This document shows, piece after piece, positions 1 to 11,321 of a DNA stretch of 64,000 nt. The position numbers were made by a program, and so were the translations under genes. The notes below the pieces were generated by a model. The model was not told the origin of the DNA, searched no databases, and saw nothing but the letters and a program-made list of their open reading frames with translations. Within the stretch, counting starts at the first letter, position 1, and each line of letters opens with the position of its first letter. Source of the stretch: Fagopyrum homotropicum (Eukaryota > Streptophyta > Magnoliopsida > Caryophyllales > Polygonaceae); assembly GCA_033239125.1 (NCBI GenBank), contig BSWB01000001.1:140755981-140819980 (forward strand), written 5' to 3'.

Positions 1-99
1 ATATCCTTTATATTTTAACTAACGATTTCAAGGGTTAACAATTGCTGAATGAATTTTGTTTATTTTTTAATTTCAAACTTGGTTATATATATATATATA

Positions 100-793
100 G
101 AGGACATTGTTCAGGTACGGTTCAATTAATGCGGTACGGTCGTGCGACCGACTGTACGGCCGACACGTGTCCTGAAATTTTTTTTTTTATTCATAAACGA
201 AAGAAAATTTGTTTGAACTACCATGTTATAATTTATGCACTATTATCCTATAAACTTTGAAATATTCCCATATAATCCATGAACTATTACTTTTTAATAT
301 AATCCATGAACTATTCTATTATAATTCATGAACTATCCCACAATAAGTTTTGAACTATCACTTTCACTCCTTTATAAATTTTGCACTATGAACTATTCTA
401 TTATAATTCATGAACTATCCTTTTATAAGTTATGAACTATTCCTTAATAAGTTTTGAACTATTACTTTCATTCCTTTATAAATTTTGCACTATGAACTAT
501 TCTATTATAATTCATGAACTATCCTTTTATAAGTTATGAACTATTCCTTAATAAGTTTTGAACTATTACTTTCATTCCTTTATAAATTTTGCACTATGAA
601 TTATTCTATTATAATTCATGAACTATCCTTTTATAAGTTATGAACTATTTCATAATAAGTTTTGAACTATTACTTTCACTCGTTTTAAAAAATAACAAAA
701 ATAAAAAAATAATTTTTTTTTCCGGGACACGTGTCGGCCTTACGGTCGGCCGCACGGCAGTACCGGAATAATGTGCCTTACTTGAACAACACC

Positions 794-796
<3 letters not shown>
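100..796. mobile_element. Foldback / MITE-like DNA element with about 72-bp terminal inverted repeats
   Basis: Positions 100-172 and 725-796 are imperfect inverted repeats. Both begin GAGG at the outer end and finish with the same inner block, GGCCGACACGTGTCC. A T-rich run follows each inner end. The element sits in TA-repeat DNA on both sides, so a target duplication cannot be read. The inside holds no ORF of interest and is filled by a 104-bp tandem repeat. Inverted ends of this length with a non-coding core fit a non-autonomous class II element, perhaps Mutator-like; the superfamily is inference. Confidence 0.75.
278..690. repeat. 104-bp tandem repeat array inside the foldback element
   Basis: The anchor TTGCACTATG recurs at 381, 485 and 589, a period of 104 bp. 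About four copies are present; the first (278-386) and last (595-690) are degenerate or partial. Each unit is built from shorter degenerate pieces containing TGAACTAT, spaced roughly 17-25 nt apart, so there is a higher-order structure. No coding function is seen. Confidence 0.85.

Positions 797-841
<45 letters not shown>
797..841. repeat. (TA)n microsatellite
   Basis: An uninterrupted TA dinucleotide run directly follows the right end of the foldback element. A shorter TA run (about 84-99) lies at its left end, suggesting insertion into a TA tract. Confidence 0.9.
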
Positions 842-845
<4 letters not shown>

Positions 846-1174
846 CTTTTAAAGTCCGTATATTCTAATTTGCTTATCGAAAATTATAAAAGTTTTTTTA
901 TTTAAATTGACGACTATTATTTTTATGAAAATTAAATGGGTAATTTTTTTTGTTTTTCAAAACCGTATAGGTAGAAGATAAGAAATTAATCAAATTAATA
1001 TTAATCTCCCCAAATCTCTTCGGACGATTATGGACGTTGAGTATATAATTAGATACGAGTCAACCACCTAAATATTATCTTTATATTATACATTCAATAA
1101 TTATATGGTAATTAATACTCGACATATATTGACGGATATTATCAATGTACTCAAAATTAATATATTTTTCAAAT
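842..1174. other. AT-rich stretch without genes
   Basis: No ORF, RNA gene or repeat is recognised. The segment directly precedes a Helitron 3' terminus and is probably Helitron interior, but no 5' end was identified. Confidence 0.5.
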
Positions 1175-1203
1175 ACCCGTGCAAGGCACGGGTCCTAAAC
1201 TAG
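1175..1203 (+). mobile_element. Helitron 3' terminus (hairpin plus CTAG, followed by T)
   Basis: A perfect 8-bp stem, ACCCGTGC (1175-1182) and GCACGGGT (1186-1193), closes a 3-nt loop. Six bases later comes CTAG (1200-1203) followed by T. Helitrons end in a short GC-rich hairpin 5-12 nt before CTRR and insert between A and T, so this is a textbook 3' end. The matching 5' end (A then TC) lies upstream and was not pinned down; the foldback element at 100-796 may be nested in it or lie outside. Confidence 0.75.
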
Positions 1204-1699
1204 TGAAGAGATATAACACAAGGGAATAAAAGCTTGTCACGATAAAGGTATGAAATCAACAAACGTTCCATAACACAACCATATAAGGGTCCAAACCACA
1301 ACAACATACTACCACAAATGGGTCAAACTCGAGGCCAACAACACCGGAGTTTAGAAACAAAAACCACCAACCCAAAAGATATAAAGTCATAGTTAGGAAT
1401 AAGTCTTAGAGAAACACAAGGCTACACAAGGTCAACCAAAACACAAAGACTCCCCCACTATGTTATTCAACATCCATACTCCTAAACTGATCTTACAACT
1501 GATTATATCAAAACATCAACAACCTCACTGTGGTGAAGTTAGTCTTCCACATAGACTAAGCCAATACATAAAAATGTAATATATGAACGAGACAATAATG
1601 CAATCATATATGATATCACATGAGTACTTATAAGAAATACTCAAAAGAGTTTGAAACCATTATGCCTCATATTTGTTCACAATAGACCAAATCATTGCT

Positions 1700-3260
1700 C
1701 TCATAATAATATGGAAAATTGCTCGTTGGGATCAAAGATCAAATCATCACTCTTAATACATCGTCGTTTAGGTCAAAGACCAAATTATCACTCAAATCTT
1801 CAATACCACCAATCCGGTTCTTGGAGGACCTTCAACGAGGCCCAACCGAATGACAAGAACTTGTGTTGTACTTCACCTAAAGGCTTGAGTGACCTTCTCG
1901 CAAATGTAACGGCAATCTATGTTGAGGTGCTTAGTTCGCTCATGAAATATAAGATTAAAAGTGACGTGTTGAGCAACCTTATTGTCACAAGTGTCAGTTG
2001 AAGATGAATGAGAAAATCATCTAGAAGCGCATGAAGCCATACGAGCTCAATGTTGGCTTTAGACATGCTACGATACTCTTAACTCAGTAGAAGATTTAGA
2101 GACAAACTTATACTTCTTAGTTTTCCAATATCTCAATTATGGACATATGACTCAGGGTCTAAGCAATTGTCTCCATCATCTATAGACAATTTATGGCCTC
2201 TTTGCACAGGGGATTTTACAACGATACAGTTGGACATGTTAATATCCAATCTGTTATTTCCTTTTATTAAGGACTATACCTTAGCTACCTCCAAACCTAA
2301 GAAAAATCTGATATGGTCCAGATCCTTTATAGTGAAAGCGGAGTGAAGAGCAACTTTAAATCAAGGCATATACTATTAGACTATCAAAGCATTTAGAAAA
2401 GAGGGAGTAATCATTGGTTGAACGTTGAAATCCCAACTTATAAAGAAACCGAGTCATTCAATATTCCATTTTCTAGAAGCTTGTTTCAAGCCAAAGAAAG
2501 ATCGTTTGAGTTTGCAAATTTGACTTGGAGCAGCTTTAGAATATCCTAAAGGAGGGGTCATGTAGATAACTTTTTCAATCAAGTCATAAAGAAAAGCATT
2601 GTTTATGTCTAATTGATGAATGAGCTAGTGTCGAGTGGTAGCAACAACAGACAAACTTAGAAATAGGAGAGACAGTGAACTTGAAATCTTTTCCCTCAAT
2701 CCGTGTATAACCCTGGTCACAAAGCGAGCCTTAAACCCCTCAATAGAGCCCTAAGGTCTATGATTGATTTTATAGACCCAATTAGAGGTCGTTTGGTTTT
2801 AACTCCGGAAACGGAAACATAATGAAAAAGAATCTAATCCATGTGTACACCCTTATTCATGAAATTTTTTGGAATCATTCCTTGTTGTTTAAGTAATTGT
2901 AATGGAATTTGATTAGTTTTGATACCCTATAGGGAAACAAAATGGCGGGAAGCAAATACATTTTGCATGGAACCACAATGAATGATTCCTAAAATTTCAT
3001 GAATAAAGATACACATATGGACTAGATACATTTCCATTTTTTAGTTTCCGAATTTATAACCAAACGGGGGCTTAGAGTCGTATACCCTATAATTAACTAG
3101 CCAGATGGTAAGGTAGTAAGCTTCCAAGTGTGATTTTATTCCTAGGCTGGTAGCTCCTTCTTCATTGCTTAAACCTAAAGTGGATCAAGCTTGGCTTGAG
3201 CATAAGTGGGTGGTTCCTTAGCAACCAACACAATATATAAAGTTGCAACATAGATAGGAG
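1700..3260 (-). pseudogene. Decayed Ty1/copia polyprotein (RT to RNase H)
   Basis: Reading the minus strand in shifting frames gives a copia pol in the right order. Near 3130-3240 there is a block ending in NHTW, the region just before RT. Next to it, after a MITE insertion, come a VYKI block and the RT stretch KARFVT (about 2700-2780). YMTPPLGYSKA and SFFGLKQASRKW follow at about 2470-2590. A DPESY block lies near 2130-2160, and HERTKH within the RNase H domain at about 1890-2000. Many stops and frameshifts make it a clear relic. The plus-strand ORF at 1651-2001 is only its antisense shadow. LTRs were not identified. The LINE beginning at 3541 lies just upstream of this relic's 5' side. Confidence 0.75.
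2785..3071. mobile_element. 287-bp MITE (PIF/Harbinger- or hAT-like) inserted in the copia relic
   Basis: The ends are inverted repeats sharing CGTTTGGTT; the left begins GAGGT and the right, reversed, begins GCCCC. TTA flanks both sides (2782-2784 and 3072-3074), and the wider match TTAGAG could reflect a longer duplication. The two halves form a long imperfect inverted repeat. It interrupts the copia RT reading between the NHTW block and the VYKI block, so it is younger than that copia copy. Confidence 0.7.
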
Positions 3261-3540
3261 AATAATCCTGCAAATCCAAATGAAGAGCAACAAAAATCAC
3301 AATACTGATTCTCCTATAGTCAATGTCGAGGAAATTCTTGTTGGTAGCCTAAAGGCTTGATCACCATTTGAAACTTGGGGATGATCAAAATCACAATATT
3401 CAAGCAGAAGTAGAAACAATACAAAACTTGGAATCAAGAAATCAATTATATCACATGTTTTAATAACATTTCAAGATTATAAAAGTTAGTCAAAATGCAA
3501 AGAAGAGAACGAATAAGAGAGACCAAAAAACTGGCTTAGA

Positions 3541-5320
3541 TGTGCCATTAAGGTGGACATCTCTAAGGCCTTTGATACTATCGATCATAAGTTCATCTTA
3601 TATTGTCTTAGAAGGGTGGAGTTCTCTAAGAAATTTATTGGTTGGATCCAAAGCTACATTACCTCCCCTACCTTCTCAATCAACCTCAACGGATCCTTAA
3701 ATGGTTTCTTCAAAGGAACTCGTGGGCTTAGACAAGGATGTCCACTCTCACCCCCTCTCTTTGTCATTGCCATTATGGTGTTTTCCACGATGATCCAAAC
3801 CAATACCTCTACCCCCGACTTCAACATTCACCCCAAGTGTGCCTCACCCCGTCTCACCCACCTATGTTTTGCTGACGATCTTTTATTGTTTTGTAGGGGT
3901 GACTATACTTATATTAGCATATTGTTAAGCACTCTGGATTCTTTTGGCAAGTACTTGGGCCTTCACCTTAATCCTTCCAAATCTGCCCTCTATCTTGGTG
4001 GTCTCTCTTCCTTGGACTGCGAACTCCTCTCGGGCTCTAATGGTATGCCTCTAAGTACTCTCCCCTTCATTTACCTTGGTATTCTAGGCAACAAAAGGCT
4101 CAACACAAATGAGTATTCCCCTCTCATTACCAAGATCACAAACAAGATCAATTCATGGAGTGCTAGAAATTTATCCTATGTTGGACGAAAACAGACCATT
4201 TTCTCCATCCTCATGTTAGTGCATTACCATTGGTGCTCTGTTCTGCTTATTCCCTCAAAGATTATCCACAAGATTGAAAGCCTCCTTCGTTCATTCTTGT
4301 GGTATGGTAAGGCTAACAGTTCTTGCACCTTGGTTGCTTGGAAGGATACTTGCAAGCCCACTGCTGATGGAGGGCTGGATTTTAAAGAACTCCTCTCATG
4401 GAACAAGTCCTGCATTTCGAAGCTCATTTTTGATCTCGACCAGCCCAACCTAAACGACAATATTTCGGCTGATTGGATTAGCAAAAACATCCTTAAAGGC
4501 GTGCCCATATGGGACTATCCGACCTCCTACAAGCACAACTTTGTATGGTGTAAGATTCTCAAAGTAAGAGACGAGATAGTTGATACTATGGCTCTAACTT
4601 CACCAGCTTGGCTTCTAGACCCCGGGGCAGATTATCCACTACTGCCGCATTCAACCTCCTTGTTTGGAAGCCTCTACCCCTCCCCACTCCCTACTTGCTG
4701 AACGTCATTTGGAAGGGCTTAAACGTGCCTAAATGCAACTTCATCACATGGATTGCAAACCACCACCGTCTCCCTACTCGCACCAAGCTCACCCATTGGA
4801 ACTTTGTCCCAAACGACCAATGTAAACTATGCTCCTCCCGATCCGAGGACGAAGATCACCTACTCCACCATTGCAGCTACTCCACCATTGCAGCTACTCT
4901 AACCTTGCCCTCGACCTTATCTCTAGATGGACCAGGACTCCTACCCCGTATTCGTATATTCAGAGCATATGGAACTGGCTACGTTCTCTCAGCCCTCAGA
5001 AGCATAATCTTATAACCCACGTTCGTATCTCTTCTATTACGAGCTTCATCTAATTCGTGTGGAAGCTAGGAACGATCTACTGTACAACAACAACTTCACA
5101 CACTCCTCCACTTGTGCTCAAAACGCGATCAACTCTACTAAGAACTTCACTTCTAGTAAATGGAAAGATCGATCCCTAAACTCTTTATCCTGGGCCATGA
5201 TCATTGGCATTCACCTAGACTAGTCTTTCTTCTTGTTGTTTTGTAATCTTGTGCTTTCTCGGTCTAGTCGACCTCCTTGTACATCCTTCTGGCTTATAAT
5301 ACATTAATCTTTCAAAAAAA
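3541..5320 (+). pseudogene. 5'-truncated LINE (L1-type): reverse transcriptase and zinc-binding C-terminus
   Basis: The reading starts inside the RT domain at DISKAFDTIDHK. It continues through GLRQGCPLSPPLF, the catalytic FADD (in CFADDLLLF), the LYLG and FIYLGI blocks, and the conserved GRKQTIFS and LRSFLWYG motifs of plant LINEs. After a frameshift near 4610-4690, a second frame (4608-5015) carries the zf-RVT region: FNLLVWK, WKGLNVPKCNFITW and the C-x2-C...H-x4-H/C cluster around CKLC and EDHLLHHC. A nearly perfect 18-nt direct duplication near 4866-4896 disturbs this domain. The 3' end is a poly(A) tract at about 5314-5325. Endonuclease and ORF1 are missing, as usual for 5'-truncated LINE insertions. 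A clear target duplication was not found. Confidence 0.85.
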
Positions 5321-6960
5321 AAAAAACTGTTTATTCAATCATTCTTGTCTAATGGTACATTGAGGGGAGTATTTATATCACCTAATAATTGAACCCGGTT
5401 CAATCATATATTCTACACAAATAACTTTTAAAAATATTTAAATCGATTATCCTAACAACTTTAGTATGTAAAGGAATTGAGATAAAGATATATGGCCATT
5501 ATATCTATTCAATGTTATTTTATTTTATAGAAAACAATATTAAAAAAATGACTAAAAAGTAGGGTTTAATTGAAAATTAGTTTAGAACTCGTTCCGTGTA
5601 CGGATATTGTAAGACATATATGATATTTCTAGTATATTGATAGTATGTGTTGAATATTATTTAATAAAAACTATATATAATATAAATATGTTTAGATTGA
5701 TTTATGATAGCTAATTGATGAATTCCAAATTTAAGATGATATATTATTTAAAATATGGATTTTATACATCATTTGCTCACTTATACTTCACTTTTAGTAC
5801 ATATAACTTTCCTTTTCTATATTTCAGTGTCTACCTTGATTATTTAGTATTTAAGGTGTTTAAAGAAAGTTCCGGCATCGTTTGGTACGAGATACGAAAT
5901 GTTCATTCCTCCATGAAGTCAGAGCAACAAAGAAGCATCATACATAACTGAGGATTGAAGAATCAATTGACAGAAAGTCCCTTGAAGAAACCCTAAATGC
6001 AACATCAAGGATTTCAACAATGTGCGAAGCAATACCTCATGTTAGACGGTCTTGAAACGGCATCCAATGGCATCCTTGTCCGTCTCAAGCCGACTTTCCA
6101 CACAATGCATCTCAACACTGATATAGTCCAAATCCTGATCCAAACCACTTGGAGACGAGGATCAAGACGGTCACGAGCCGTTCCTCAAGCCATCTTTATG
6201 TTGTTAGACTGCGTTGGCTATGAACAGACAAAAATTAAACCAAAAGGTTAAGGATATACTCCTTATAATAGTCAATTAATTAATAATTTATAAAAAAAAG
6301 TTTTGGCAAATTTATGGAGTAAAACTGATTTTAAAAATAATTAATTTTAAATTTAGTTATTAAGTTTAATAAGGATATTCTAGACAATATGTTTAAATAC
6401 TTATCAGAAATTTACTTGAAAGTAATATATGTGTTTCAATTCAATAAAATATTTTTTAAGGTGATTTAATTAAAAAAAAATGGTTTTTAAAAAAAATCGT
6501 ACAACAAAATGTGTTTTTTAAAATATAAAATAATCACATCATCAAACAAAATAGGACTAAATAGTTATATTCGAAAAACTACCTCTAAATTTGACAAAGT
6601 GATTGTTATTATCTAATATAAAAATATAATTTTATTGTTATATATTTTTAAAGATTAATAAATTTTAAAAAAGATCAAAATTGAAATAAGGTGAAGTTTG
6701 CTAGCAGTGGCCAGTGGGTGTCGAACATGGAGTAAAAGGGTTTATACGTCGTTGCACAACCACTACGCCATGTAGTCGAAAAGGCACTAAGCATCATTTT
6801 AATTTCAAAGAATACGTTGAGAATGATCTCCACAACACAAGTATTATTTGCGCAACGCTCGTAATCTACTGCCCAGTTGCATGGTATAATACGAGGGTAG
6901 TGTTGATAAGAAGTAGACGTACACCACTAAGAGAAAAAAGTTACATTCCGCCTTTCTTGA
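5321..6960. other. Intergenic, no gene recognised
   Basis: Mostly AT-rich sequence with short A/T runs. The segment about 5870-6240 is less AT-rich and contains two short ORFs, but neither shows a recognisable domain. It is probably an old repeat remnant. The P450 3' flank begins at the right end. Confidence 0.6.
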
Positions 6961-6993
6961 CTTATTTGGAAATTTTGCAACAAAAAAGGCATT

Positions 6994-8571
6994 TCAATTG
7001 GTCCACAAGGTGGCCACCAAAAGCAGAGGCACAGTCTTATGCGTAGTAAGCCCCACAGCTTCAGTCATGTCCACAACATCTCCCGCCGGCAACTTCCAAT
7101 CGAACCGATACAGCAAGTTCGCCAGCGCCACCTCCATCGCCACCATCGCGAAATCCCTCCCCGGGCACCCGCGTCGCCCAATTCCGAACGGCACAAAGCA
7201 ATACTCTTCTTTCAGACATTTCGTCGATAACCTTGCGAACCTCTCAGGCTCGAACTCATCAGGACGCTCCCACTGATCAACGTCTCTCCCGATCGCTTTC
7301 GCATCCACGAACGCCCTCGTTCCCGCCGGAATATCGAACCCCTTGATCCTGCAATCTTCTGTCGTCTCCCTCGGAAACGGGTTCGGAGGGTGGAGCCTTA
7401 GGGTTTCGCTGATCACCCATTTTAGATAAGTGAGTTTTGTCAAGTCGCTTTCTTCTACTCTCTCCTTTCCTGTTATTGCTTCTCGGACTTCTTCTTGTGC
7501 TCTTTTCATGGCTGATGGGTTCTTCACTAGCTGTGCCATGGACCACACTAGTGTGGCCCATGCTGGATCGGACCCTGCTATGAACATGTCCTGTCAAAAT
7601 TACTTTACTTGTCAAAACACTCTTATTATTTGAAATAAATTACCAAAATAAACCCTGGAGTGAAACCTTACCAGGAGAATACCCTTGACGTTGTTCTTGC
7701 TGAGTCTTATTTGCTGAGTTGGATTATGCAGGATTCGAAGAAGCACGTCAAGAAGATCATCATGATCCGATCTTAGTCTTGTGGGATGAAGATGTTCCTC
7801 TATAACATCCTCAAAGAAACTATCAAGTTTCTTGAAGCTCTTCTTCAGCCTCGAATCAAAGCCGTTAACCTTATTAAGCAAACAACCAAACCAAGGAAAG
7901 AAATCAGCCATATTGAACTCTCCAAGAAGTACTTGTGTTTCTAGTAGAAGCTCTTGCAACTTCGTCCTTCCATCCTCATTCTCAACGGTACCTTCCCGGC
8001 TATGATACATCGTACCAAAAACCGCACGGCATAACACGTTACTCGCTAGGGCAAGAGTCAATTGACTTACATCAACAACGCCACTAGACTCAACTATTGA
8101 ATCCATCATACGAGTAACCTCCTCTTCTCGTATGGTGTGAAGAGCTTGCACTCTTTTCGTGCTTAGGAGCTCGACTATGGCCATCTTCTTCATCGCTCTC
8201 CAATGATCATCCGGAGGAGAAAAGGCTATGTTGTTGCACCCGTAGCTTAGCTTCTTGGCCACGTAGAGTGGTGGCCGGCCAGAGAAGATATGGTCATGAG
8301 AACCAAATACCTCCTTGGCCATTTTGGCCGACGAGATCACTAGGGTTCGAGCAGACCCTAGTTGTACCTGCATCAGGCCACCGTGCTTCTTAGCAAGCCA
8401 TCCGAGGTTGGATATGTTTCCGGCAACTTGGTGCAGGTTTCCGAGGATCGGAATCTTGTTTGGACCAGGAGGAGGACACTTTTGTGATTTCGTAGGGTTG
8501 ATTAGAAGAAAAATGAAGGATGAAATGAGAAGGATAGTGAGTAGTAGTTGGAAGAGCTGCAACAAATTCAT
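6994..8571 (-). CDS. Cytochrome P450, CYP71-clan (two exons)
   Basis: Exon 1 is 8571-7672 and exon 2 is 7590-6994, joined in phase 0 across an 81-bp GT-AG intron, giving 498 residues, normal for a plant A-type P450. Visible features: N-terminal hydrophobic anchor (about 1-27), proline hinge PPPGP (33-37), I-helix AGSDPA (305-310), K-helix ETLR (362-365), PERF (415-418) and the haem loop FGIGRRGCPG with ligand Cys442. It should be an ER-anchored monooxygenase using NADPH-P450 reductase. The substrate cannot be predicted; the N-terminal half resembles CYP71/CYP83 proteins. Oddities: Pro309 replaces the usual I-helix Thr, and the loop after LRLHPP is about two residues short. The upstream in-frame ATG at 8601 lies almost on the expected transcription start and has a weak context, so 8571 was preferred. 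No frame damage is seen. Confidence 0.9.
7591..7671 (-). other. Intron of the P450 gene
   Basis: The donor reads CTG|GTAAGG and the acceptor GACAG|GACATG on the minus strand. It falls directly before the I-helix, at the phase-0 site typical of A-type plant P450 genes. Length is 81 bp. Confidence 0.9.
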
Positions 8572-8631
8572 GTCTAACACTGTATTTGCGATTAGGCACA
8601 TATGAAACGAGATGTTTAAGGTAACGATGAG

Positions 8632-8639
8632 TACTTATA
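8632..8639 (-). promoter_or_regulatory. TATA box of the P450 gene
   Basis: TATAAGTA on the minus strand lies about 60 bp upstream of the preferred ATG (8571). Transcription would start near 8605, giving a 5' leader of about 35 nt. Confidence 0.55.
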
Positions 8640-8739
8640 GTTCCTTGAAGATGGTTAACATCGGACAACCACATACGAATATATCCATACGTATTGGTAG
8701 GGGGTCCAAAGGTCCGGACCCGCCAAAAATTGGACCTCA

Positions 8740-10680
8740 ACCGGTTTAATCTAAACGGTCCAGCTCCAGCTCCAATTTTGAAAAGTCATGCGTATTAATA
8801 CTTCTGCTGCTGCCTCTATTATTATTGTCTGGCTTTACAAGTTTTAAGTGTTTGTTGCTAAATGGTTGTCCTTCATAAGTGATGTGTGTCGGTTGGACTT
8901 TCATGGACCTACAAACTTCAATAGATATAGATACATAGTTAATATTAATGTATAAAAATGAAATTTGATCAAAAGAAAGATTGTTTTGAAAAATGAAAAG
9001 AAATAAGATAATTTAAAATAAAAGATAAATATTTTTATAATGTTAGTTGTAACTGATTATAAGAGATTTATATAGTCAATAAAAATATTATATATATATA
9101 TGCATGAAGTATCTTTATACTACTATCAAAATGAAAGCACTTCGTGTCACGTGTCACTTCCCCACCAATATTCGATGACACGCGTCATTTTACATAATTT
9201 TGATTTTTTTAAAGAAATAATGATTTATAGTTGACTTCTTATATATTAAAATAACTATCTCACATGATACATAATAATATATACCTACCAAACTTACAAA
9301 ATCTATATACTAATATTAATTCACTTTCCAATCTTTTGCCTTTTTTAATTGCTACAAACAAATTTGTAAACATTATATTACACTATTTTTTATTAAATTT
9401 AGTGGTTATTGTTTTGCAGTATATTAAGAAAAAAATGGTTAATCTAGATGTAAAGTTTTATAATATAATATCTATGTAAATAATATTAAACTATTAATAT
9501 TAAAAATATGTATCTATATACTAAAAGTGTAAATCCTTAATGTCACATGTGAATTTTTCATTCATTTTATCAGAAGACACTCCCACTAAGAAAATTTGTT
9601 AGTCCACTTTATAAAAATATTATACCAAGTATTTTTATTTCATAATTAAATAGTATATAATTACTAAAGAACTAATTGTTTAATATAGTTTTATAGTAAA
9701 TTTGTTAGTATATTCTATGATTATATATATAAAGACCTTATAAGAAAATGTTTTCAAATTAAAATTCCACTAAATTACATTTGTGCATAGTACAAGTATT
9801 ACACTAATTTGATAAAAAAAAAATCAAATGGATACGAATTTGTAACACATAAAATGAAGTAACACAATTAAGATATTTATTCAATTCTTCTACTACAAAA
9901 TTATGTTTTTCTATGGACAATTTTGGTAAGTAGACCGTTTTCAAAAACTATTGCATTTTTTTTCTATTAGCTCATTTATGCATATATATACTATTTTTCA
10001 ATGAAAACATCTTCTTCTTTTTTTATTAAAGGGACAACTAACACAATTAAGATGTTTATTTGTTACTTTTAAAATATTTATTTTCTTCCGTTTTTTAACA
10101 AAAGAAGAGTATCTTATAGATCGAGATAACCAAAATAGATTATAGACTCATAGCAATCAATCATTACCCTCTTAACATCCTTTGAAACAAATATGGTTCC
10201 ATCTAACTAGAGAAATCACCTCGACAACCAGTCCCACAATAATTATCCGAGATTATAAGGAACTGCTAGAACCGTCGGATAAAAGGGGAGCTCCAATATC
10301 AATTTACAAGCTAGACAAATTACAACGATTTAGTCCAAAATGCAATTTAACAAAGTTTTTTACGAAAGGGAACGAGTTTTTACGAAAAGTTGGACAAGTT
10401 TTTGACTTCAATTGAAGTAATTCAAAAAATACTCCCAAATACACACCCGAAATCATGCATTTACATCTTCTGGCTACTATATGTTCTTTTTTTCTACATA
10501 ACATACCTAAAACGTATAAGTATAAACCTTTCAAGTTTGAATCAATGTGAACGCAACACCAAGACTGTGAAAAATATTATAAAACAAACATGGAGATCGA
10601 ACACAATATTTGAGAACTCACATGTTCATATTTAAGAAAATGGATATTCTTACAAAATAAACTAATACCATAGAGTAGAG
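8740..10680. other. AT-rich intergenic DNA, no gene
   Basis: No coding region is recognised. Two spots, beginning TCTTTATACTA at 9112 and TCTATATACTA at 9513, each preceded by A and followed by a GTCAC-containing stretch, resemble 5' ends of plant Helitrons. No paired 3' hairpin was found. The rest is low-complexity A/T sequence. Confidence 0.5.
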
Positions 10681-10689
10681 ACAAATTTG

Positions 10690-10978
10690 GAAACATCAAA
10701 TTAACAGGACTTGGAAACCCCCATGGGAGACGGACATGATCATCTCAGATATTTCCGCCTTAATCGCGGGCTTCCCCCAGTCCAGTATTACCCACATCTT
10801 TAGGGAAATCAACACGGTTGCAGACAAGCTAGCAATGCACGGACACTCCGCGCTAGCGGATGACGAAGGTCTTCCAGAAGATGTGGTTCTACTCATCCGT
10901 AAGGATGCTGTAGGTCGATCGGTTTCTAGAAACTGATCCACCTATTTTGCTTACCTTGTATCAAAAAAATTTTTTTTT
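10690..10978 (+). pseudogene. LINE 3' end: RNase H (RVT_3-type) fragment with poly(A)
   Basis: The plus strand encodes an RNase H tail: DISALIAGFPQSS, then THIFREINTVADKLAMHG, matching the H-x2-RE-N-x2-AD-LA signature of the RNase H domain at the C-terminus of many plant LINEs. The frame ends at a stop at 10934, and an A-run begins at about 10965. Only the last 80 or so codons remain, so it is a severely 5'-truncated insertion. Confidence 0.75.
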
Positions 10979-11039
10979 GAAAACATCAACAAATAACTAA
11001 AAATGTTGATGGAGAAATCGAATCTCTTCAAAAGCAAAC

Positions 11040-11321
11040 ATTCCATATCTTTAATCAACAAAAAGTGATAAGATAAATAGACTCCATATGAATGCATGCT
11101 AGAATATCAACACAAATACTGGGTGCAACGAGCTAAAATAAACAATCTACGTTTTGGTGACAAGAACACAAAATTTCATCATATGAAGGCCATAAGTCGA
11201 AGAAACAAGAAAAAAAAACTCTACAATTACCAAAAGTGAGGGGCAATACTTTCAAAAGAAGATGACATCAATGAAGAGTTTATAAATGAGTACAAGTATC
11301 GATTAAAGCATCGGTGATAGA
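11040..11321 (+). pseudogene. LINE fragment, left part, interrupted by element I
   Basis: Encodes the linker between endonuclease and RT of a plant LINE: QRAKINNLRFGDKNTKFHHM followed by a basic RRNKKK stretch. This corresponds to the common W-x-QRA-x2-W-x3-GD-x-NT-x-FFH block. The reading continues on the far side of the LTR nest at 37461, so element I inserted into this LINE. Frameshifts near the basic run show it was already decayed. Confidence 0.75.

Noticed and set aside
42..260. Short ORF at the left edge
   Set aside because: It runs through the inverted repeat of the foldback element, has no ATG of its own and no domain.
278..690. Regular repeats that could suggest a CRISPR array
   Set aside because: The repeats are contiguous 104-bp tandem units without unique spacers, in plant DNA.
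1651..2001. 116-codon plus-strand ORF
   Set aside because: It is antisense to the copia RNase H reading on the minus strand.
5715..6251. Two short ORFs between the LINE and the P450 gene
   Set aside because: No recognisable domain, AT-biased, and no splice or promoter context.
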